DNA from: Terrimesophilobacter sp036833635
GTDB lineage: Bacteria; Actinomycetota; Actinomycetes; Actinomycetales; Microbacteriaceae
Assembly: GCA_036833635.1 (NCBI GenBank)
Contig: DAITPJ010000028.1
Coordinates: 1 to 24,295, forward strand
DNA: 24,295 nucleotides
Reading direction: 5' to 3'
Position 1 is the first letter of the stretch, and every line of letters starts with the position of its first letter. The position numbers and the translations under genes are program-made. A model generated the notes under the pieces. The model did not search any database, was not told where the DNA came from, and worked only from the letters and a program-made list of their open reading frames with translations. Shown piece after piece: positions 5,855-13,375 of the stretch.

Positions 5855-8800
5855 GTGTACCTCAAGAGCCTGACCCTCAAGGGGTTCAAGTCCTTCGCCC
5901 AGCCGACGACCTTCGCCTTCGAACCCGGCGTGACGTGCGTCGTAGGGCCCAACGGCTCCGGCAAGTCGAACGTCGTGGACGCTCTCGCCTGGGTCATGGG
6001 GGAGCAGGGCGCGAAGACCCTCCGCGGCGGCAAGATGGAGGACGTCATCTTCGCCGGCACGGCGACGAAAGGGCCGCTCGGCCGGGCCGAAGTGCTGCTC
6101 ACGATCGACAATGCGGATGGCGCGCTCCCGATCGATTACACCGAGGTCACGATCAGTCGCACCCTGTTCCGAAACGGCGGCAGCGAGTACGCGATCAACG
6201 GGGAGGCCTGCCGGCTGCTCGACGTGCAGGAGCTCCTGAGCGACTCGGGCCTCGGCCGCGAGATGCACGTCATCGTGGGGCAGGGGCAGCTCGACCAGGT
6301 GCTCCACGCGACCCCAGAGGAGCGACGCGGATTCATCGAGGAGGCTGCCGGCATCCTCAAGCACCGTCGGCGCAAGGAGAAGACGCTGCGCAAGCTCGAG
6401 GCGATGCAGGCGAACTTGACCCGGCTGAGCGACCTCGCGGGCGAGATCCGGCGCCAGCTCAAGCCGCTCGGGCACCAGGCGGAGATCGCCAAGGAGGCGC
6501 AGTCGATCGCGGCGATCGTCCGGGACGCGAGGGCAAGGCTGCTCGCCGACGAGGTCGTGACCCTGCGGTCGAGCCTCACGTTGCACGGCCGCAGTGAGTC
6601 TGAGCGCAAGAGCGAACGCATCGTCCTGCAGGAGCAACTCGACCAGAACAAGCTTCGCGAACAGCACCTCGAGCAGGCGCAACTCGGCGATGCCGTCGAT
6701 CTCGCCCGCCGCACCGCGTTCGGCCTCGAGTCGGTGCAGGAGCGCCTGCGCGGGCTCTTCACACTTGCGAACCAGCGGCTTGCCCTCCTCGGCGCGCAGG
6801 TCGAGGACCACGGGTCTGGAAGTGCCGTGACCCCGCAGCAGGTCGAGGAGTCGAAGGCGGAGACCGCGCTCCTCGCCGAGGCGATCGCGACGGCGGATCA
6901 CGCCTGGAGCGAGGCGCAGCAGGCGAGCGCGCAGGCCCGCGCGAACCTCGAGGCACTCGACGACGAGCTCGCCCAGCAGGCCGCCCTCGTCTCGCGCCAC
7001 GAACTCGAGCTCTCGAAGCTCACCGGCCAGGTTGAGACGGCCGCCTCGCGGCTTGCCGCCGTGCGCGGAGAGGTCCTGCGCCAGCAGAACGCGCTCGATG
7101 CCGCGATCGAGCGTCGCTCGGCGGCGCAGGCGGAGTTCACGGCGCTCGAAACGGATGCTGCGCTCGACGAGACGGGGGAGACCGATCTCGACGCCGCGTA
7201 CGAGGCGGCACAGGCCGAAGTCGCTGCAGCCGAAGCGGAGATCGAGCGACTGCGGGAGGCACTCCACGGCCACGAGCGCGAACGCTCAGGGCTCGCCGCG
7301 CGCACGAGCGCGCTCTCGAGTGCCCTCGACCAGAAGGACGGATCGAGCGCGGTCGTCGCGGCGAAGCTGCGCGGCATCCGTGGCCTCGTCGCCGAGCACA
7401 TCCAGGTGCAGCCGGGATTCGAGGCCGCGATCGCCGCCGCCCTCGGCTCGGTCGCGGATGCCGTGCTCGCCGACGACCGCGAGTCCGGCCTCGACGCCGT
7501 CGAGCGCGCGCGCGCGGATGACCTGGGCAGGGTGGCCGTTCTGCTCGCGGATGCCGGTTCGTCCAGAGAGACCGCGCCGTCCCTTCCGGCGGGGGCGGTG
7601 ACCGCGAGTTCGGTCGTCACGGCGCCGGGCGGCGTGCTCGGCCTCCTGGCACACGTCGTCATCGCCGAGGACCTCGACGTCGCCCGCCGGGTGTGGAAGG
7701 CCCTGCCGGATGCGTCGCCAGTGACCGTCATCACGAAGGCGGGCGATGTGCTCGGCCGCTATGTACTGCGCGGGGGTTCCGGCGCCACGCGGTCGCGCGT
7801 CGAGCTTGTCGCGGATCGTGATGCTGCACAGGCAAGGCACGCCGAGGTCTCGGCGCTCATCGACCGGGCCCAGTTCGCCCTCGCAGAGCAGCGCGCAGTC
7901 CTCGAGACGGCCAAGCAGAGAGCGGCCGACGCACTGGGCTCACTGCGGGAGTTCGACGCCCAACTCGCCGCTCGGGCGGAGAAGCTCAGCCGCGCTCGCG
8001 TGCAGGTCGAGGCGGCGCAAGCCGAGTCGGAGCGTCTCGAGCGCAGTCTCGCCCTCGCGGCCACCGCCGTCGCCGACGCCCTTGCAGTCTCCGAGGCCGC
8101 CAGGGCCGAGCTCGACGCCGCGCAGTCGGAACCGCGCCCCATCCTCGACGCCACTGCGCGCGACGGGCTCGCCGCAGAACTCGACGCCGCGCGCGAACTC
8201 GAGGTGGAGGCGCGCCTCCAGCTCGAGACGGCCCGCGAGAGGGTGCGCGCCGAGGTGGAGCGCGGCGAACAGCTCGCCCGCCAGCTCGAGGAGGACCGCG
8301 CAGCAGCGCAGGAGGCTGCGCGGCGCGCGGTCATCCGGCGCCACCAGGTCGCGTCGGCGCAGCGCGTCATCGACGTTCTGCCGTCGGTGCTCGACGCCGT
8401 CGACCGGTCGGTGTCGCAGGCCAGGGTCGAGCTCGCCGAGCGCGAGGCCGAGCGGGCGAAGCAGAACGATGAGCTTGCGACGCTGCGGCGCGAGGAGAGT
8501 TCGCTGCGTGAGCGGCTCACCACGATCAGCGAAAGCGTGCACGGGCTTGAGATGCAGATCTACGAGAAGAAGCTGCAGCTCTCGAGCCTTCTCGAACGCG
8601 CCGGGGAGGAACTAGGACTCGTCGAGGAGGTGCTCGTCGCCGAGTACGGGCCAGAGGTGCCCGTGCCGGCGGACGGTGCGCTGGCTGCTTCTCCGGTCGA
8701 GCCCGCTGCTTCTCCGGTCGAGCCCGTCGAGACCCCGATTTCGGCAAGCTCAATCGGAGAGTTCACCCGGTTCATCCGCTCCGAGCAGGAGGCACGGCTC

Positions 8801-9439
8801 GCGAAGGCCGAGCGCAAGCTCGCCCAGCTCGGCCGCGTCAACCCGCTCGCCCTCGAGGAGTTCGAGGCGCTCGAGCAGCGCCACAAGTTCCTCACCGAGC
8901 AGCTCACCGACCTCACGAACACCCGCAAGGACCTCCTGACGATCATCGACGACATCGACGGTCGGATGCAGGAGATCTTCGCAAGCGCCTTCGAGGACAC
9001 GAAGGCGGCCTTCAACGAGGTCTTCCCCGTGCTCTTCCCTGGCGGCAGCGGCAGCATCCATCTCACCGAACCGGATGACCTGCTCACGACCGGCATCGAT
9101 GTGACGGTGCGTCCAGCCGGCAAGAAGATCGAGCGGCTGTCTCTCCTGAGCGGCGGCGAGCGATCGCTTGCGGCCATCGCTCTCCTCATCGCGATCTTCA
9201 CAGCGCGGCCGAGTCCGTTCTACATCCTCGACGAGGTCGAGGCGGCGCTCGACGACACCAATCTCGGGCGACTGCTGACAGTGCTCGAGGAGCTCCGCGC
9301 CGACTCGCAGCTCATCGTCATCACGCACCAGAAGCGCACGATGGAGATTGCGGATGCCCTCTACGGCGTCTCGATGCGGGCCGACGGGATCAGCGCGGTC
9401 GTCGGCCAGCGCCTGGCGCGCGAAGAACAGGCCGGCTGA
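5855..9439 (+). CDS. smc: Chromosome segregation protein SMC (1194 aa)
   Basis: The ATPase of the condensin-like SMC-ScpAB complex that organises and segregates the chromosome. The N-terminus begins with the family hallmark YLKSLTLKGFKSFA and Walker A GPNGSGKSN (31-39). Long Glu/Ala/Arg-rich coiled coil (about 170-500 and 660-1000) flanks a hinge domain at roughly 500-660. The C-terminal head has the signature LSGGE (1098-1102) and Walker B YILDEVEAAL (from about 1123). Full length for the family. It starts with GTG at 5855, supported by AGGAGG at 8 nt. In the second coiled-coil arm, near residues 944-957, a 21-bp sequence is repeated exactly in tandem (8684-8725), encoding AASPVEP twice; this Pro-containing insert is unlike the surrounding helix. 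Confidence 0.99.
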   Translation: MYLKSLTLKGFKSFAQPTTFAFEPGVTCVVGPNGSGKSNVVDALAWVMGEQGAKTLRGGKMEDVIFAGTATKGPLGRAEVLLTIDNADGALPIDYTEVTISRTLFRNGGSEYAINGEACRLLDVQELLSDSGLGREMHVIVGQGQLDQVLHATPEERRGFIEEAAGILKHRRRKEKTLRKLEAMQANLTRLSDLAGEIRRQLKPLGHQAEIAKEAQSIAAIVRDARARLLADEVVTLRSSLTLHGRSESERKSERIVLQEQLDQNKLREQHLEQAQLGDAVDLARRTAFGLESVQERLRGLFTLANQRLALLGAQVEDHGSGSAVTPQQVEESKAETALLAEAIATADHAWSEAQQASAQARANLEALDDELAQQAALVSRHELELSKLTGQVETAASRLAAVRGEVLRQQNALDAAIERRSAAQAEFTALETDAALDETGETDLDAAYEAAQAEVAAAEAEIERLREALHGHERERSGLAARTSALSSALDQKDGSSAVVAAKLRGIRGLVAEHIQVQPGFEAAIAAALGSVADAVLADDRESGLDAVERARADDLGRVAVLLADAGSSRETAPSLPAGAVTASSVVTAPGGVLGLLAHVVIAEDLDVARRVWKALPDASPVTVITKAGDVLGRYVLRGGSGATRSRVELVADRDAAQARHAEVSALIDRAQFALAEQRAVLETAKQRAADALGSLREFDAQLAARAEKLSRARVQVEAAQAESERLERSLALAATAVADALAVSEAARAELDAAQSEPRPILDATARDGLAAELDAARELEVEARLQLETARERVRAEVERGEQLARQLEEDRAAAQEAARRAVIRRHQVASAQRVIDVLPSVLDAVDRSVSQARVELAEREAERAKQNDELATLRREESSLRERLTTISESVHGLEMQIYEKKLQLSSLLERAGEELGLVEEVLVAEYGPEVPVPADGALAASPVEPAASPVEPVETPISASSIGEFTRFIRSEQEARLAKAERKLAQLGRVNPLALEEFEALEQRHKFLTEQLTDLTNTRKDLLTIIDDIDGRMQEIFASAFEDTKAAFNEVFPVLFPGGSGSIHLTEPDDLLTTGIDVTVRPAGKKIERLSLLSGGERSLAAIALLIAIFTARPSPFYILDEVEAALDDTNLGRLLTVLEELRADSQLIVITHQKRTMEIADALYGVSMRADGISAVVGQRLAREEQAG
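8684..8725 (+). repeat. Exact tandem 21-bp duplication inside smc
   Basis: The two copies, 8684-8704 and 8705-8725, are identical and each encodes seven residues (AASPVEP). The following bases continue with a partial match (GTCGAGACC). The unit contains GGTCGAGCCC, part of an imperfect palindrome. It keeps the frame and lies in the C-terminal coiled-coil arm close to the head. Confidence 0.85.
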
Positions 9440-9465
9440 CTCTTCCGTAGCGCCCGGCGAGTCAT

Positions 9466-9471
9466 TACTGT
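9466..9471 (+). promoter_or_regulatory. Leaderless -10 box (TACTGT) before the membrane-protein gene
   Basis: TACTGT ends 7 nt before the GTG at 9479. No Shine-Dalgarno sequence is seen in front of either the GTG at 9479 or the one at 9470, so the leaderless position favours 9479 as the start. Confidence 0.45.
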
Positions 9472-9478
9472 GACTTCC

Positions 9479-11098
9479 GTGAAGTCGAGTCTCCGACGCA
9501 TCGCATCATGGACGCTCTTTGCTGCACTCGCCGGTATCGCCGTGCTCGGAGCGCCCGCCTGGCAGATCCTCGGCCCTGCGGACCTGGCCGCCGCGGCGGG
9601 GGCGCAGTGCTCGAACACGTACCTCGCGACCTCTGGTCGCGAACTGTTCGCCGTCGACACGACCAACGTTCCGCCTCCGCTTCGCGCATTCCCCTGGGAC
9701 TGCGCCTCGCGTCTCGCCGCGGACGGCAGTGACGCCCCCGAGGCGCTGAGAGCGTACGTACTCGCCTACACGGATGCCGACGTCGCGACGGTTGTCGGCA
9801 TTCTTCGCGCATTCGAGCAGGCGGGTTGGATCGTCGGCCCCTCGATCGGCGCGATCGACGTCGGACCCGGCCCGCGCGTCGACGGCGTCGCACTCACCGC
9901 CGACGACCTCGCCGCCGTCGAGACCACCCCGCAGTACGTCAGGGCGAGGTTCGGCGACGAGAGCACGGGCCTCGACACGATCGAGTTGACCTACGCCGAC
10001 GGCGCCGAGTACACGAACGACGCGAGTCTCGCGGCGCCGAGCATCTTCGTGACGGTCGCGACGAGTCGCCTGTTCCCCGCGAGCGGCCTCGCGGACCCGA
10101 GCGTGCTGAGCTCACTGCGCACGATCGCCCAGGCCGCGCCCAGCCCGACGCAGCTCGCCGTCGTGTGCTCGGCATCCGTGATCCTCATGCTCGTCGTCGG
10201 ATATCCGGCCAGCCTGCTCAACTCGGTCATCGGCGGCCGTTACGACAGGGTCGCGAAGTGGATGCGGTCGACGCTGCGCCGTGGCACGGCCCGGCCCGCG
10301 AAGGGCGAGCCAGCGCGGAGGGCGAGGTCGACGTCGTGGCTCGTCTGGCCGGGCTTCGCCGTCGCCGGGATCATTGCGGGCTTCGTCGACCCCGGCTTCG
10401 GCCCGAACCTCATGTCGCTGCGCGTGCTGTTGACGGGGTTCCTGAGCTTCGCGCTGTTCAACCTCGTCGGGTGGATTATCGTTCGCCGCGTTGTGCGACG
10501 GCTCGAACCGGATGCCGGCCCGTACATCAAGTTCCGTTGGGGCTCCCTGCTCATCCTGCTCGTCGCGGTGCTCATCGGGCGCCTGCTCGAGTTCAGTCCT
10601 GGAGTCATTTTCGGACTCGTCTCGGGGCTCGCCTTCGCGGTGACCCTCACGGCATCGAGGAAGGCCATCGTCGTGCTCGTCGGGAGCGGCTACGCTCTCG
10701 CGGTCTCGCTCGTCGGCTGGATCGCGTACAGCATCCTCGCGCCGCTCTCCGGGCCGGGCGATGCCGCCATGGTGGCGGTCGTCGAGTTCCTGAGCGGCGT
10801 CACGCTCGAGGGGATCGCGACGTTGCCGCTCGCCCTCCTTCCCCTCGCGGCGCTCGACGGCGCCGATCTCATCGCGTGGAAGAAATGGGTCTGGGGGCTC
10901 TCCTACGCGGTCGGCCTCGCCGCCTTCTCACTCGTGCTCTTCACGATCCCGGACAGCTTCGCGAGCTACACGGGCGACTTCCTGGCGTGGTCGCTCCTCT
11001 TCGCGGGATTCGCCATCGGGGCGGTGGTCATCTGGTGGGTCGACGCGGTCGCGAATCGACGGGCGGAGAAGAAGCAGGGTGAGGCAGCCCCAGCCTAG
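9479..11098 (+). CDS. Polytopic membrane protein with N-terminal extracellular domain, function unknown (539 aa)
   Basis: A signal anchor (about 10-30) is followed by an extracytoplasmic domain to about residue 220, a TM helix (226-245), a basic cytoplasmic loop rich in Arg and Lys, and then about eight further TM helices to residue 520. Notable membrane motifs are EFSPGVIFGLVSGLAF and LLPLAALDGADL. The overall look recalls actinobacterial membrane proteins annotated as FGLLP-motif proteins; that link is from memory and moderate. The LDG-type motif is reminiscent of intramembrane site-2 proteases, but no HExxH zinc motif is present, so protease activity is not supported. It follows smc by 39 bp in the same direction and probably has its own promoter. 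Its TAG stop forms part of the -10 box of the next gene. The start could also be GTG 9470. Confidence 0.75.
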   Translation: MKSSLRRIASWTLFAALAGIAVLGAPAWQILGPADLAAAAGAQCSNTYLATSGRELFAVDTTNVPPPLRAFPWDCASRLAADGSDAPEALRAYVLAYTDADVATVVGILRAFEQAGWIVGPSIGAIDVGPGPRVDGVALTADDLAAVETTPQYVRARFGDESTGLDTIELTYADGAEYTNDASLAAPSIFVTVATSRLFPASGLADPSVLSSLRTIAQAAPSPTQLAVVCSASVILMLVVGYPASLLNSVIGGRYDRVAKWMRSTLRRGTARPAKGEPARRARSTSWLVWPGFAVAGIIAGFVDPGFGPNLMSLRVLLTGFLSFALFNLVGWIIVRRVVRRLEPDAGPYIKFRWGSLLILLVAVLIGRLLEFSPGVIFGLVSGLAFAVTLTASRKAIVVLVGSGYALAVSLVGWIAYSILAPLSGPGDAAMVAVVEFLSGVTLEGIATLPLALLPLAALDGADLIAWKKWVWGLSYAVGLAAFSLVLFTIPDSFASYTGDFLAWSLLFAGFAIGAVVIWWVDAVANRRAEKKQGEAAPA

Positions 11099-11101
11099 AC
11101 T
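11096..11101 (+). promoter_or_regulatory. Leaderless -10 box (TAGACT) of the MFS gene, overlapping a stop codon
   Basis: TAGACT lies exactly 6 nt before the GTG at 11108, and its first three bases are the TAG stop of the upstream gene. No Shine-Dalgarno sequence is present. Confidence 0.5.
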
Positions 11102-11107
11102 TGCGCA

Positions 11108-12334
11108 GTGATCGAGACGGAAGTCATCCAGAAGCGCGTTATTCGTTCGCTCGTGCTCGCCCAGATCCTCGGCGGCATTGGGCTCGGCGCGACCGTCTCG
11201 GTCGGGGCGCTCCTTGCCTCGGATGTCAGCGGGTCGCCGGCGTGGTCGGGCATGGCGGCGACGATGAGCACGCTCGGGGCCGCCCTCATCGCCGTGCCGC
11301 TCGCACGGGCGGCGCAGGCGCGCGGCAGGCGTATTGCGCTGTCGATAGGGTCGGTCGTGGCAGCCCTCGGGGCCGTGCTCGCGACGGGTGCCGCCGCGCT
11401 CGGTTCCTTCCCGCTGCTGCTCGTGGGCCTTGCCCTCGCCGGTGCAGGCTCCGCGACGAACCTGCAGGCACGGTTCGCCGCGACCGATCTCGCCCTCCCG
11501 CTCCACCGGGCGCGGCAGCTCTCGCTCGTCGTCTGGTCGACGACGATCGGCGCCGTGCTCGGCCCGAACCTCATCGAGCCAGGAGAGTCGATCGGTGCCG
11601 TGATCGGCCTTCCGACGCTTACCGGCCCCTTCGTCTTCACGGTCGCGGCGCAGCTTGCCGCGATGCTCGTGTACTTCTTCGGACTCCGACCGGATCCGCT
11701 CCTCACCGCGCTGAGGAACGCGCCGCCTCGCGAGGGGGCACCCCCGCGCCACGGCTTCGCGACCCTCAAGGTCAACCCCCTCGCCCGCTACGCCGTCGTC
11801 GCGGTCGCGTTCAGCCACGCCACCATGGTCGCGATGATGTCGATGACGCCCGTGCATCTCTACGAGCATGGGGCAACTCTCGTGATCGTGGGCTTTGCGT
11901 TGAGCCTCCACATCGCGGGAATGTACGCGCTGTCGCCGGTCTTCGGCTGGCTGGCCGACCGCTGGGGACGGGTGCCGACGATCCTCTTCGGCCAGAGCAT
12001 GCTCGTCGTGTCGCTGCTGACAGCCTGGGTCGGGAGCCACTCGCAGGTGCTCGTGATCGTGAGCGTGATCTTCCTCGGGCTCGGCTGGTCGGCATCCACG
12101 ATCGCCGGCTCGACCCTCGTCGCCGAATCCGCGCCGGTCGATGACCGGGCCGGGCTGCAGGGCGTCTCCGACCTGCTCATGAACTCGACCGCCGCGGTGT
12201 GCGGCGCGCTCGCCGGGCCCGTGCTCGCGCTCGTCGGATACTCGGGACTCGGCGTCGTCTCGCTCCTGCTCGTCGCGGTTGTGACCGCCTGGTCGGTGCG
12301 CTGGCTCGCGCCGACGCGCCAGCCAGGCAACTAG
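11108..12334 (+). CDS. Major facilitator superfamily transporter (408 aa)
   Basis: A secondary transporter of the cytoplasmic membrane with about 12 hydrophobic segments. The loop between helices 2 and 3 reads LARAAQARGRRIAL, a degenerate form of the MFS motif (GxLaDrxGrr), and the equivalent loop in the second half reads GWLADRWGRVPTI, close to consensus. Length is usual for the family. The substrate cannot be told from the sequence; drug or metabolite efflux is typical of this group. The GTG start follows the leaderless box TAGACT by 6 nt. It lies between smc and ftsY, genes that are often adjacent, in the same direction. Its TAG stop is part of the first copy of a repeated TAGGAT motif leading to ftsY. 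Confidence 0.9.
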   Translation: MIETEVIQKRVIRSLVLAQILGGIGLGATVSVGALLASDVSGSPAWSGMAATMSTLGAALIAVPLARAAQARGRRIALSIGSVVAALGAVLATGAAALGSFPLLLVGLALAGAGSATNLQARFAATDLALPLHRARQLSLVVWSTTIGAVLGPNLIEPGESIGAVIGLPTLTGPFVFTVAAQLAAMLVYFFGLRPDPLLTALRNAPPREGAPPRHGFATLKVNPLARYAVVAVAFSHATMVAMMSMTPVHLYEHGATLVIVGFALSLHIAGMYALSPVFGWLADRWGRVPTILFGQSMLVVSLLTAWVGSHSQVLVIVSVIFLGLGWSASTIAGSTLVAESAPVDDRAGLQGVSDLLMNSTAAVCGALAGPVLALVGYSGLGVVSLLLVAVVTAWSVRWLAPTRQPGN

Positions 12335-12360
12335 GATCGGGCGCCAACTAGGATCGAGCG
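12328..12360 (+). promoter_or_regulatory. Tandemly duplicated TAGGAT promoter-like motif before ftsY
   Basis: A 16-nt sequence beginning CAACTAGGATCG occurs at 12328-12343 and again at 12345-12360 with one mismatch, a 17-nt period. The downstream TAGGAT (12349-12354) is 7 nt from the ftsY ATG, in leaderless position. The upstream TAGGAT starts on the TAG stop of the MFS gene. Confidence 0.6.
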
Positions 12361-12361
12361 C

Positions 12362-13255
12362 ATGGCCCAGAGCGACCAAGACCCACGTGCACAACCATGG
12401 TCCCTCGGTGGGGCGCTGCGCGGAATGTTCGCGAAGAAGACCATCGACGAGGAGACCTGGGACGACCTGGAGGACGCCCTCCTCTCGTCCGACTTCGGGC
12501 CTGACATCACCGACGCGATCGTCACCGAATTGCGCGCGAGCGTCGATCGCTTCCGCACGACCGACCCAGCCGACCTCAAGCGGATGCTGCGCGAGACTCT
12601 CGAGGAACGCCTCGCCCGGCTCGACCCGACTCTCCGGCTGACGGCCCGGCCCGCGATCGTGCTCGTCGTGGGCGTCAACGGCGTCGGGAAGACGACGACG
12701 ATCGGCAAGTTCGCGAAGTTCCTCGCGAACCACGGGCGCAGTGTCGTCGTGGGCGCGGCCGACACGTTCCGTGCGGCGGCCGTCGAGCAGCTCGCGACGT
12801 GGGCCGAGCGGGGCGGTGCGCAGATCGTGAAGCCGCAGGCGCAGGGACAGGATCCGGCATCCGTCGCGTTTCAGACCGTCGAGAAGGCCCAGCGCGAGGG
12901 GATCGACATCGTTCTCATCGACACGGCCGGTCGGCTGCAGACCAAGAGCGGGCTCATGGACGAGCTCGGCAAGATCCGTCGCGTGATCGAGAAGCAGGCC
13001 GAGATCGCCGAGGTGCTGCTCGTGCTCGACGCTACGACGGGCCAGAATGGGCTCGCGCAGGCGGAGGCGTTCATCCAGCACGCGGGGGTCACCGGGCTCG
13101 TGCTCACGAAGCTCGACGGCTCGGCGAAGGGCGGCTTCGTGCTCGCCGTGCAGGAGAAGACCGGCATCCCGATCAAGCTCGTCGGACAGGGCGAGGGCAT
13201 CGGCGACCTGACCGGTTTCACCCCGCACGTCTTCGTGCAGAACCTCGTCGCCTGA
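12362..13255 (+). CDS. ftsY: Signal recognition particle receptor FtsY (297 aa)
   Basis: The SRP-receptor GTPase that pairs with Ffh to hand ribosome-nascent-chain complexes to the Sec translocon at the membrane. The N domain (about 20-95) is followed by the G domain with P-loop GVNGVGKTT (104-112), the DTFRAAAVEQL stretch, DTAGR, and TKLDGSAKGG. The protein is short because it lacks a long acidic A domain; only about 20 residues precede the N domain, with hydrophobic positions (WSLGGALRGMF) that could serve as the membrane-binding amphipathic helix. The ATG at 12362 has no Shine-Dalgarno sequence but sits 7 nt after TAGGAT, so a leaderless mRNA is likely. Its partner gene ffh is 2.7 kb downstream in the same direction. 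Confidence 0.98.
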   Translation: MAQSDQDPRAQPWSLGGALRGMFAKKTIDEETWDDLEDALLSSDFGPDITDAIVTELRASVDRFRTTDPADLKRMLRETLEERLARLDPTLRLTARPAIVLVVGVNGVGKTTTIGKFAKFLANHGRSVVVGAADTFRAAAVEQLATWAERGGAQIVKPQAQGQDPASVAFQTVEKAQREGIDIVLIDTAGRLQTKSGLMDELGKIRRVIEKQAEIAEVLLVLDATTGQNGLAQAEAFIQHAGVTGLVLTKLDGSAKGGFVLAVQEKTGIPIKLVGQGEGIGDLTGFTPHVFVQNLVA

Positions 13256-13362
13256 CTTTCATCATTCAGGAGGTGGTGGGACTCCTGTGGTGGAAGATGC
13301 TGGTGGGGTTGACAACCGTCGCCGCGGTCACTCTAGTCACACCGACTCCTGAATGATGAAAG
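13256..13362. repeat. 107-bp element with perfect 17-bp inverted ends in the ftsY / gamma-CA convergent gap
   Basis: The left arm CTTTCATCATTCAGGAG (13256-13272) is perfectly complementary to the right arm (13346-13362), with 73 bp between. The left arm begins directly after the ftsY stop, and the right arm ends 13 bp before the end of the convergent gene. The interior contains a TTGACA (13309-13314), a GGTTGACAACC mini-palindrome and a second CTCCTG (13282-13287) able to pair with CAGGAG of the left arm. No target-site duplication was found. It may be a MITE-like or repetitive extragenic element, a bidirectional terminator, or a structured RNA. The inverted repeat itself is certain. Confidence 0.8.
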
Positions 13363-13375
13363 CCAGCGGGCAGGC

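Noticed and set aside
5735..7273. 512-codon open frame on the minus strand
   Set aside because: Antisense of the smc ATPase head and coiled coil; composition is low-complexity Leu/Arg/Glu typical of shadow frames.
9479..11098. Site-2 intramembrane protease
   Set aside because: An LDG-like motif is present but there is no HExxH zinc motif in any TM helix.
10928..13228. 766-codon open frame on the minus strand
   Set aside because: Antisense of the 3' end of the membrane-protein gene, the MFS gene and ftsY, whose plus-strand products are unmistakable.
13276..13356. Small frame ending in MLVGLTTVAAVTLVTPTPE inside the inverted-repeat element
   Set aside because: The GTG is one base from the Shine-Dalgarno sequence and the ATG is 22 nt away; no start is well placed, and the frame can be explained by the repeat. 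Kept only as part of the element.
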